This document shows positions 1 through 9,213 of a DNA stretch of 42,500 nt, piece after piece. The notes under the pieces were generated by a model. It ran no database searches. It was not told the DNA's origin and saw nothing but the letters and a program-made list of their open reading frames with translations. The position numbers and the translations under genes are program-made. Source of the DNA: Symbiodinium natans (lineage: Eukaryota; Sar; Dinophyceae; Suessiales; Symbiodiniaceae); the NCBI GenBank assembly GCA_905221605.1, contig CAJNDS010000120.1, forward strand, positions 1-42,500, given 5' to 3'. How positions within the stretch are numbered: position 1 is the first letter of the stretch; each line of letters opens with the position of its first letter.

Positions 1-265
1 ACATCAGGCAACGTAGAGGCCTCCTGCAGAATCTTACACAGGAGGCTTGGGAGGCCCACGTTGGGACACAAGGGCGCAAGAGCACTTCACACCACGCGGG
101 TTATTTATGGCGCATGTCTGCATTGAGAGCTTCAAGGCCCAGATCCAAAGCTGCCTCCAGAACGAACCTCGGCTCCCCGCAACATGTGCACACAGCTTCT
201 ATAGAACCGAACGCTGGCATCCCCTTATCGACCCAAATCCTCCAAGGAGCAAAAATGAGCAGATT

Positions 266-1252
266 TCACGGAGCCGCTCCTCGAAGAATCCTGTGGAGCT
301 GGCGGGCGCCCTTCCGGACGGCCAGGTAATTGAAGTAGCTGAACGCGGACATGCCGAGGGCGTAGGCCGGCAGGATGCCAAAGGATTGGCCGTGCACCAC
401 GGCAAGGCCAGAGGCGAAGGTATACGGCCACTTCGCCCCGCGGACGAAGAGGGTGAGCAGGGAGGACGCCCCAGAGATCGTCTTGTACTTGATGGCGTTG
501 GGCTCCAGTCCCTTCAGCAAGATCTCCGCCAACATGCCGGCGATGCCCTCAGCCTCGAGCCACCAGACCATGTCCTTGTAGAGGCCATTCTCGGCCAGGC
601 CAGCCAAGTTCAAGGGGATCAGGAGGGTCAGCGAGAGAGAGTGATGGAAGAGCAGATGCTTCTTCAAGAAGTCCCAAGTGCACGGGGTGCGGCCGAGCCA
701 GGGAATTGGGTTGAAACCGCCCATGCGGAGGGAGTGGATCAGCAGGTCGGCGGCATCGTGGCCCACCTGGCACAGGGCGGCATGCTGGAACAGCACTGCC
801 GCCTCGTAGAAGTAGGAGGCTGTAACGAGGCCCAAGACCAGGATGTGTTGAATGATGATGATGAGCCACCGGAAGAGGAAGGCTTCTGTGCTCGCAGACT
901 GGGGAGGAAAGCCGAGCCGAGCCAGGGCCCTCTGCCACTGCTCTCCTGAGCGGGCCATGTACCCTGGCACCAGTCGCCACGGTGAGAAGAGCCCCTGGCA
1001 CCCGAAGGCCACGTAGAAGACAAAGGCCCACAGCCCAGCCACACGAAGCTGGCCGGTCAGGCTCTGCAAGGGCTCCGCCAACCCGGACCCCAGTACGGCC
1101 ACCAGCGCTTGAAGCGCGAAGGCTGGAAGCCATATGAGGGCCACGATCAGCACGAGCATCACCATCACCAGACACCAGCCACACAGGGCCAGCACTGCCA
1201 ACAACAAGGCTGAGCATACCACGCTCTCCCCCACCAATGTCAAGACCTCCAT
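266..1252 (-). CDS. Multi-pass membrane protein, local paralogue family, copy 1 (328 aa)
   Basis: Single open frame from ATG at 1252 to TGA at 266; I do not recognise the family. Strongly hydrophobic stretches lie near residues 12-56, 72-88, 124-148, 204-220 and 276-312, so it is probably an integral membrane protein with about five or six spans. The first segment carries a V/M/L run encoded by a CAT-rich stretch. The C-terminal part is the most conserved across the local family: a motif like LFVRG near 268, FASGLA near 279, and PAYALGM followed by FSYFN near 295-308. The ORF is kept in three copies with amino-acid substitutions but no stops or frameshifts, which supports real coding. Copy 1 differs from copies 2 and 3 by, for example, QSAS for QAAS and VRKGAR for VWKGAC. 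A conserved upstream ORF lies just 5'. Function unknown. Confidence 0.75.
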   Translation of the reverse strand: MEVLTLVGESVVCSALLLAVLALCGWCLVMVMLVLIVALIWLPAFALQALVAVLGSGLAEPLQSLTGQLRVAGLWAFVFYVAFGCQGLFSPWRLVPGYMARSGEQWQRALARLGFPPQSASTEAFLFRWLIIIIQHILVLGLVTASYFYEAAVLFQHAALCQVGHDAADLLIHSLRMGGFNPIPWLGRTPCTWDFLKKHLLFHHSLSLTLLIPLNLAGLAENGLYKDMVWWLEAEGIAGMLAEILLKGLEPNAIKYKTISGASSLLTLFVRGAKWPYTFASGLAVVHGQSFGILPAYALGMSAFSYFNYLAVRKGARQLHRILRGAAP

Positions 1253-1267
1253 GGCCCAAGGAATGCC

Positions 1268-1537
1268 TCACAGGGTGCTGCACAGGACAAGCTCCTTCGC
1301 TGCTCCGGCCGAAATGCTGAGCCCTTCAGCCATCAGCGCAGCTCTTAGGATTGAAGCCTTAAGTGTGCACATTGTCCAGACAGAAGACAAAAGCATGGGC
1401 AGAGGTCCTTCTGGGCCCATCCAAAACCGGAAGCGAGGCACTTCCTGCAGCAGGAGCAAAAGCACATAAAGGAGGAGAAAGGAAGGTGCACAGGCTGTTT
1501 CAGCTGAATGGAAATGCACACAGAAGCGGCTGAGCAT
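1268..1537 (-). other. Conserved upstream ORF in the leader of copy 1
   Basis: An open frame upstream of the membrane-protein gene ends 16 nt before its ATG. It contains internal ATGs and a segment reading MCTLKAS then AALMAEG that is also present upstream of copies 2 (22091-22459) and 3. In those copies four extra bases (GATA) just upstream of the main ATG make the frame run on over the main gene instead of stopping. It may be a leader uORF, an alternative first exon, or only duplicated sequence. Confidence 0.3.
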
Positions 1538-2483
1538 TTACATGTCATTCCTCTCAATTAGGGTTTGGGACCTAACGTGACCGAACTACAAAACCCTCTT
1601 TGCCCTAAACCCTAAAAGCTAAAAAACCCTCGCCCTCAACCCCCCTAAAGCTGCCGATGCCCTGAACAGATGCCCCTTCGGCGAGGTCATGACCGAAATT
1701 CTAAACTCTAAGCCCTTCAAAAATATGCCCGAGGTCCTACGACCTAAGTGAGGTTCAGGGTTTTGGGTTTAGAGAGGAACCTAGCTCCCACACCACCCTG
1801 TCAAGCGGCGAACAAAGAAGCAAGGACCACCCGTGACCTCATCTGGGTACTTGGGTAATTCCTGATGTAAGGTTTAGGGTTTGGGGTCTTAATTGATATA
1901 GGGCGACCTCTTTTATGCCCCACCTATTAGCAGAATCGCCCTAAACCCTAAGCCCAAGCACCCCCTCAAACGGATTCCAAAAAAGACGCTAATTCTCCGC
2001 AGCCTCCATTTTGTGTCAAAGCCTGGGATTGCGACATCGGCACTTTAAACTAAAGAAAACAAAAGGCTCTGGGGATTAGGACTACGAGGTCTACTCAATT
2101 TGATTCTTCGGGTTCATTGTGCTGATGTTGGAGGTTTCTGCGTCCAAGGGGATTAGTTTTTGGTAGTCATGCAGGCTCCTGCACTAGGGATCTTAGGGTT
2201 GGTGCCACGCTGTGCTCGATTCAACCTTCACACCGCCCAAGATCGATACTAGAGAGACATATTCAAAAGGGCTTAGGGTTCAGGGTTCTGGGCTTAGCGT
2301 GCCCGATGCCCCTTCCTCTCGTCTGGGGCGTGCACTTGCCATTGAGGGCCTGCGCCACGAAGGAAGTTGGCGAATGGGTGGGTTCAGGTACTGGTGCAGA
2401 TCTGTTAGTTTGTAGTGCCGATATAAACTGTGTCGCGGGTGAACTGCTTCGTTGAGTGATTTTGCTTCGTCTAAGTCATCAAA

Positions 2484-2571
2484 CCTATATATATGTATAT
2501 ATATATATATACATATATAGAGAGAGAGAAAGAAAGATATGTTATATGTGCGTATGTATATATATATATAT
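2484..2571. repeat. TA/GA-rich microsatellite
   Basis: Alternating TA runs interrupted by GTA, then GA and GAAA units, then another TA run. A second short TATATACATGTATATACATA stretch follows near 2687-2706. Confidence 0.9.
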
Positions 2572-2902
2572 CAAAAAATTGTTCTCACACAACATAACAT
2601 CGAACACATCAAAGCGAAATAAGCTATGCTCACAGAACAAAACGTGATGCGGACCATCACATATGATGACGCAATGTATGACAATGTATATACATGTATA
2701 TACATAGACTGGTTATGAGAACTCTGATGCAGGCACATATGAGTATGGGCTTCAGGCTCGGGGCTTGAACTGGCCCGTTAAACCCTTGGAAAAATCCAGA
2801 ATATCGTCTCTTCAGCGGAATTGCAAGAAATATTCAAGGGAGGCCACACAACCTCGCCCTAACCTCTAAAGCCTCAGGCCAGTAGGTTTAGGGTTCTTTT
2901 TG

Positions 2903-2951
2903 TTTGGGGTTTGGGGTTTGGGGTTTGGGGTTTGGGGTTTGGGGTTTGGGG
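2903..2951 (+). repeat. Seven perfect tandem copies of TTTGGGG
   Basis: Exactly 49 bp of a 7-bp unit that differs by one base from the plant-type telomere unit TTTAGGG found elsewhere in the window. It is preceded by one GTTTAGGG unit at about 2886-2893. Confidence 0.95.
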
Positions 2952-4432
2952 TTCTCGAAAGACAAGAGATCGAACTGCGAACCCTCGCACCCCATCCCGA
3001 CCAACCACCGGCAGACTGCAAGCCAACGACCTGGCAAGATCCTAGGCCCTAAACCTGAGATCCTAAACCCAAAACCTTTTAGGGTTTAGGGTTGATCTTG
3101 CGTGGACACTTCATCTTTGAGACAGGGCGGGTTTTCGGTCTGGGGGGTGGGTTTGGGGTTTCGGGTTTAGGGGTGTGGGGTGGAAGGTATCAGGGGGTGG
3201 GTTTCGGGCTTGAGGATTTCAGGGGTCTGGGGCTGTAATAGGCTTCGTTTTGCAAGACTGGGAAACCTAATCCCAGCAAGAATTCGGGGATTGGCGGAAA
3301 GGTTGTCGGAACGGCTTACATCGTCACCCCATCGCCTGTACGACCCCCTTGCCGCGGAAATCGGCAAGGAGGCAACCCTTAACCCATAAGGGGCTTATAA
3401 GTCCTAAGTTGCCATTTTTTGAGGTAGAGGGCCCTAAACCCTAAACCCCTAAACCCAGAACCTTAACATGCCTAAGATGACAAAACTCTCTAACAGCCCG
3501 AAACCCTGAACCTCCCCTCTGCAGTTTGCCGGCTCCTCGTAGATTCCCGGACTTGAGGAGCCCTTAAGTACCTCAATAGAGAATGCTGAAGGGTCCGGTG
3601 CAGGATTTAAGGTTTAGGGTTTAGGGTTTTAAAAAAAACATGAATGTACCTAAAGCGGGAATACTTAGGCCTTAAAGTACTTCTCATACAGGGACTTCTG
3701 GGCCCAAGTATATTGAGGCACATGGACCCTTGGAAGAAGAAAAGTTTAACCCACTTGAATCCGAAGGAGAGATCTGACTGAGCTATCGCAGCCTTGCAAT
3801 CTGAAACTGAAACTAAGCCAGGCCTGCAGCCCAAACACTGCCAAAAGCTTTAGTGTAGCGTTTGGGGGCTTCACTCTGAAATTCGAACCCCTAAGCCTAA
3901 AGGACATCAAGCAGGTCACCCTAAGCCCTTGCCTCCTGCGCAAACCAAGTTTGGGGTGTAGTTGGGGTTTCAGGTTCTAGGGTCTAGGGTAGGGCATACT
4001 AGCTACTAACAATGTGTAAGAGACTTACAAAATAAGCTGTACTCATGACTCATGGCTCTGGATGATGTAAAAAGGCCACTGTCAAGGTGCGGAAAACTCA
4101 AACCCTAAACTGTTGCAGGATGTTTAAAACTCAGCCTATAGATTCCCACCAACACGCACCCACCCCAAATTGGGTACCCACAAATATTCCAATTCGAATC
4201 TCAAGGACTAAGGCTCTGGATGATGTAATGCTTATGTAAGGGTGCGGAAACCTCCAGCCCCAAATCTTAAGCCTAAGTCCTTAGCCCCATACTCTGAACG
4301 GCTGGGGGAATATGGGAAAAAGGCAAGCTGACAGCGCCTGAGCTTCGGGATTTAGAGCTGTTTGAGTACCCAGTCATAAACTGGGTTGGCCTTCAAACCC
4401 CTTTGACAAATATTAGTGTACAGGGTCCCGTA

Positions 4433-4855
4433 TAAACCGACTACGCAGCATCATGATAGGTGCACACGAGCACGCGATGCGGAGGATGCCGAGCTTGGAG
4501 CCCGGCCCCCACTGCAGCTCGCCGGGCTGCTCTGCGTGTCGTCCCACAAAGTCCTGCCAGCAGGAAAGCGTGTTGGTTGCCAGCCACGTGGCAGGAAGCA
4601 TGCCTGCAATGCTGCAAGCCCTGCAAGGAGATGCCATCTTCACGTGACCTTGTGGCGCTTTACGCCATGCTGTTGCAAGTTCAAGAGAGATGCCAGAGTA
4701 CAAGGCGTTTACATGGCCCGCGACTCAGGTCTGGAAAGGGGCATGTACAGGCTGTATCGCTTCGGTCGCGGCTGCACGTTGTTTATCGCGCAGGACCACG
4801 ACATGTGGGGCTTTTATGTGGCTGTAAACATCATGGAACGTAGATGCCGCCTGAG
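4433..4855. repeat. Solo copy of the 3' flanking repeat of the membrane-protein unit
   Basis: Starts at an ACTACGCAGCAT motif and matches 17290-17660, 20600-21040 and 23325-23745 almost throughout, but with no family gene next to it. In the other copies a minus-strand frame stays open across this repeat (for example 20612-21088); here the same frame has a stop near 4725, so this copy is decayed or the frame is not coding. Similarity ends where CATCATGGAACGTAGA runs into unrelated sequence. Confidence 0.85.
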
Positions 4856-4864
4856 GCGTTAGGG

Positions 4865-7435
4865 TTACGGGTTTCCGTCCACAGAAGGTTCTGGAGCCCT
4901 ACATCCTCAGCTTGTGGATAGCAAAGCCTGAATTAATATTTGCTAGTAAGGTTAGAGTTGAAAGAACTTATGTAGGGCCCAGTGTCCCGCCCGGTCTCTT
5001 GGAAGCCCGCAGAGTCGTCGATCCCTGGAGCTGCAGACAGACACCCAAGCATCCTTGGAGTACCCACCCCAGACCATCCCGCACGCCGAGAATCCCTGAA
5101 GTGTCCACCCTCAGAGAAACCCGTGGAAAATCCTCGAAGAAGGCACAGAGGACCACATGCTCAATTTGTGAGTCACCTCCGGTTCGAAGCGACATGCATA
5201 GAATTTCTGGTTATTCACAACCCTAAACCCTAAACCCTAAACCCTAAGCCCTGGGGCTCTCATTGTGCACGTTCCTGTCTATCCATCTGTTTCCTTGGCT
5301 CAAACAATCCCCAAGCTTCCACAGTGGAGGGTTTGGGATGTAAGGTTTTGGGTAAAAACCACGGGGTATGGTGCAAGGTATAAGGGCTCTAAACTCTGAA
5401 CCCAAAACCCCTAAACCTCTAGACGCCTAGAAGGTCATAGGGTTTAAGGTTTAGGGTGCAGGGCCGAGGCTGCGTGAAATCCGAAACCCCGAACTGAAAC
5501 CCCCAAACCCTGACCGCAAAAGTAACTTCCCTTAGAGTTTAGGGCTTCGGGCTTGCAAGGTCTAAGGTTGCGGACGGTGCGCAAAGGACGCGCTCCTCGG
5601 AAGCAGGTGCCTCCGCCTCGGCAGGGTCACGGCGCTTTCTGGATTAGCTTTTTGGGTTTATAATGGGTGTGGGCTTGACCGATGTTAGATCAAAGGCTGG
5701 GACAGAGCTTTGATCAACACATGTTCTTTGAAGTTTGTCTTCCTCATCCGTGGTTGCGCGGTTTTTGAACTTCAGGGTTTCGGGCTTTGGGCATGAGGGG
5801 TTGAAGTTTTAGGAGTTACGGGTTTGGGTGTAGCGTTGGGAGCTTCCGGGCCGAGGACTTTGGGTTTTGGGTTCGAGTTTAGGGTTTAGTCAAGGGTTTC
5901 CGGCCACGGGAGCACACAGAGGGTCTGGAGATGTTTGGTTGTGGCATTGTCAATTGCGACAGGTTCATCAGAAACCTCCGCCTAAATAGCGCTGTGCGAA
6001 GATTGGCTAGCTGGGTGCCTCAAACTCCGCCAATCGATGCTTCAATGAGGTGGCGAGTTTGAGTCCTACTCTGGCAGCACGGCCGTCTACACGCTGCTCT
6101 AGAAGACCAACGAACATTTGCATGTAGTCGGTATCGGCGGTATGTGACTTCTCACAAGATACCCTAAGCTCTAATCAAAGAATTAGGGAGAGTAGGCCGT
6201 TTTGAATCTCACAAGCCTCTACAATGCCAAACCCTCAGCCAGCTTCGGCCTTACCCCGTCAAGCTCGAGACCCTAAGCCTATACCCTAAGCCCTAAACCC
6301 TCAAGGCAAAACAAATAGAATGGGGTAAGCTGGCCCCGGTCTGTGACATCATCCTGAATTTGTTGCCCAAACAAGCTTGCGCGGCACCAAGCCCCGTCAC
6401 CGGCAGCTCCAATTTTGTTTATAAGTAAACTGATGGAGATCAAAAACCTTCATGTTCAAAAGGCTCCCTAAAGGCCCTAAAAGGATCGGCCTCCCTCGAA
6501 AACGCTAAACCATATAACCCTAGACCATATTGGGAGGTTCATGGTACTGAATAACCCAGCAATACCTGTATTCATAACCCAGTTATAACCATATCAGTTT
6601 GGGACGGGACTGCTTTTTGTTTTTGTTTTTCATTGCGTGGTTGTTCGAGTCTCTTCTCCTGGGAGTCGCGCGCTGCACAGGCACAGTGCACAGTTTGGTC
6701 ATGGTTGTCTTTTGGCCTGCGTTGTTCCCACTCGGTCCTTCCTGTGCCCCTCCACCCACGCCCCCACCCCCCCCCCCCCACCCCCAAAAGTGTGAACCTA
6801 GGTGCCAAAACGTAAACTCGGCCAAAACTTTCGGTCAAAGCGTTATTGGGATGAAAACCCTATGTACAATTTCTATAATCCCTAAGCCCGGCATTTCTTG
6901 ACCAGAAGGCTGTGGCATGTAAGGAGGCCATCGGGAGATTTAGTGTTTTTGATCATGCTTCATGAAAATGAAGATCTCATCTAAGATTCTGAATTCATAT
7001 CTTTGATTAGTTCAACAATTGTGAACGCCAATTAGGACAAGACAAATACAAATTAACAAACGAAGTATACAAAAAGCCTACTATTTTTCGAACCTTATAT
7101 ATGTACATACTGAATGTATATGACTAATACTACGATAGAGTTGACCCACTGCTTCCAGCAGCGGCGCGCAGCTAAAAAACGAAGCTCGGAAGTGTTCATG
7201 AAGCAACGCCCAATCATGAGTTTGCGGACCCCCCCCCCTCCAGCATCCCCCGCCAACCAGTTAGCCGCAAAAAAACATGGTTAACAAATGAGACAACTCA
7301 CCCAACACCGGTGCCCAATACCGACGTATTGCGCGGTAGTGTGCTGGTTTTCGAGGCGCGTGCTAAATTCACGACTGCTTGCCGCTCCAAGCTGTGTTGC
7401 GATCTTGCCGCTTTTGCGCAGAGTGAATTCACAGT
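4865..7435. other. Gene-poor intergenic DNA
   Basis: No gene seen. Degenerate telomere-like units recur (5440-5460, 5875-5890, 6275-6302), and there is a long C tract at 6767-6779. The rest has no recognisable structure. Confidence 0.6.
5219..5250 (-). repeat. Interstitial telomere repeat, CCCTAAA orientation
   Basis: Three perfect CCCTAAA units followed by the variant CCCTAAG. Arabidopsis-type TTTAGGG telomere repeats are known for dinoflagellates, so this is an internal telomere-type tract. Confidence 0.9.
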
Positions 7436-7440
7436 CGGCG

Positions 7441-7790
7441 GTCCACTACTTGTAGCCTAATTGGCAGGGGGGTCAGGGGGGGGCCTGAATTCAGAAAATC
7501 CGCTATTTGCTAGCACATAGCCTACAAATAGCAAAATAGCCACTACTTGTAGCTTAATTGTCAGAAATAATTGGCAGGGGGGCGCGGGGCCTGAATTCAG
7601 AAATCCGCTGTTTGCCAGCAAATAGCCTACAAATAGCCACTATTTGTAGCAAAATTGGCAGGGGGGCTGGGGGGGCCTGAATTCAGAAAGCCGTTATTTG
7701 CTAGCAAATAACCTACAAATAGCCACTATTTGTAGCTTAATTGGCAGGGGGGCCGGGGGCTTGAAATCAGCAAATCAGCTGCTTGCCAGA
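7441..7790. repeat. Tandem repeat of about 85-110 bp with internal palindromes
   Basis: Four diverged units, each with a TTGGCAGGGGGG anchor (7461, 7571, 7655, 7741) and a CTGAATTCAGAAA block. Two units carry a perfect hairpin with 10-bp arms CTACAAATAG and CTATTTGTAG around a CCA loop (7627-7649 and 7713-7735). The third unit also has an 18-bp perfect palindrome TTATTTGCTAGCAAATAA at 7694-7711. No ORF crosses it. It could be a foldback-type mobile element or a satellite. Confidence 0.85.
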
Positions 7791-8261
7791 GAGATAGGGG
7801 GGGCGAGGCGGGGGAGGGGCGGGTTGGGGGGGAGGCAATAAATCTCGGTGCTAGTTTGTGGCTTGGTGTGGGCCTTGATTCACAGGCTCCGTCTCGCGTT
7901 TTGAATTTTGAACTTCAGCGTGGCAAGCTTTCACCAAAACCATCAAGTTGCACAAATAACAAGCTGTTAGCTAGCAATTAAGGAGCGTCTCGTTGTTTGC
8001 TACAGAAGAACCCACCAGTGAGACGCAACGTAGGTGTGCCGCAGAGAAACATACGGAGCTTATCCAATTTAAAGTAGTGGCACCCTTTGGGCGGCTTACT
8101 CACTGGCATCACACAACATGTGTCACTCATGTTCCCATCCACTTTGTTCGAAAAGCCTTCGGCGGCATGGGCGGCCAAGTAGCCAAAGAACGAAGCTCTG
8201 ATTGTCCACGAAACAACGCCCGAGCGCTTAAAGTTGTAGGAATTTTAGGGTGCCAAGTGAA

Positions 8262-8330
8262 TCAAAAGTACAACCTCTTGCGCCCTTGCGTCCCAACGCG
8301 GGCCTCCCGAGCCTCCTGTAGGGTGTTTTG
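8262..8330 (-). repeat. Inverted fragment of the family flank repeat
   Basis: The reverse complement of this stretch matches about 60 bp of the flank repeat seen at 40-100, 17690-17740, 21050-21110 and 23760-23815 (GGAGGCTCGGGAGGCC, then GTTGGGAC, then GGGCGCAAGAG). It is followed directly by TTTAGGG-like units. Confidence 0.8.
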
Positions 8331-9213
8331 GGTTTAGGGTTTGCTGGGTTTCGGGGCAAACGGCCAATGCAACAGGTGCTAAAACCGGAGGGCCTTCGGA
8401 CTTTGCATCGGCACTATTGCAAAATCCGAGCACCCCAAAGGCCAACCATGACTATATGATACCTAAGGGTGTATAGGGTTTAGGGTTTGGGGCTTAGGGT
8501 TTAGGGTTTAGGGCTTAGGGCTTAGGGCTTAGGGTTTAGGGTTCAGGGCGACCTCTGCAGAATACAGTAGATTCAGCGCATGGCTGTTTTTCGATCTGGC
8601 TGATCGCGTCGGCTTTGAGGCAAGCTCCAACGTGCACATTTGCATAGCGAAGAAGCTGCGCTCGCCACTTCGTGTTTGTTCCCTGGTGAGGAATGGCTGC
8701 GCTTCAAGGGGCCTCTGTCCACGCAATCATCCGGAGCAAACATCGAGCCATGCAGTTTCAGCTAGAACAAACACAAAGCCGAAGCCCCATCTCATTCGTC
8801 TGGCGCGTGCTTAGCAGTCAGACAGCTAGTCCACAAGGAGCGAACACAGGCAGGCTTAAACTTGTCAGGATTTGGGTTTCTTGAGTCCTGAGTCACCAGG
8901 AATCTCGCAGTCCACAACCCTTGGCCCTTTACCCCTGCGTCGCCTTGCGAAACCTTTTTGTGCAATCGGCGCCAACATGCTGCAACTGTGCACTGTACAT
9001 CTATGCGGCATGCATGTCATTGTCTCTGGAACTAAACGGGTTTTTGCAGTGCACGCACACTTGTTTACGGTGGAGCAACTGCGACCGAAGTAAAAAGGCT
9101 GCTCTTTCCGTGCGCTTATGCAGTCAAAGGCAGCTCAAACATAGCGAATCCCAAGCCCAGGATCACTTTTGCTGCGGGGCTTCTCGCAGCCTCGGCACCA
9201 ACAGTACTCATGG
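8331..9213. other. Intergenic DNA with a dispersed repeat
   Basis: No gene recognised apart from the telomere-like tract within it. About 70 bp at 8950-9018 resembles 27062-27118 (shared core AACATGCTGCAACTGT followed by a GCGGCATGC block), so it holds a low-copy dispersed repeat. Confidence 0.5.
8466..8548 (+). repeat. Interstitial telomere-like tract
   Basis: About eleven 7-bp units alternating among TTTAGGG, CTTAGGG and TTTGGGG. This is the longest telomere-type tract in the window. Confidence 0.9.

Larger units (their letters stand above)
1..1690 (-). repeat. Segmental duplication, copy 1 (truncated by window start)
   Basis: Position 1 corresponds to about 21018 in copy 2 and about 23725 in copy 3; the three copies align with almost no gaps through the whole membrane-protein gene. 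With copy 2 the similarity continues 5' of the gene through a degenerate telomere-like stretch to about 1690 (22690 in copy 2), while copy 3 diverges earlier. The 3' flanking repeat of the unit is cut off by the window edge. Confidence 0.9.
1560..4430. other. Gene-poor intergenic DNA with degenerate telomere-like repeats
   Basis: No convincing gene. Short runs of TTTAGGG/CCCTAAA and one-base variants in both orientations recur every few hundred bases, for example near 1588-1640, 1868-1885, 1938-1950, 3079-3092, 3430-3455 and 3609-3629. Open frames here are short and made of translated repeats. Confidence 0.7.

Noticed and set aside
47-949. Long plus-strand ORF of 300 codons opposite the membrane gene, repeated at 21124-21966 and 23831-24673
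   Set aside because: It is the antisense shadow of the membrane-protein gene; the minus-strand protein has coherent hydrophobic segments and diverged homologues, the plus frame does not.
5990-6090. tRNA-like stretch (GAGTTTGAGTCC followed by GGCAGCA)
   Set aside because: The T-arm does not pair properly and no acceptor stem closes it.
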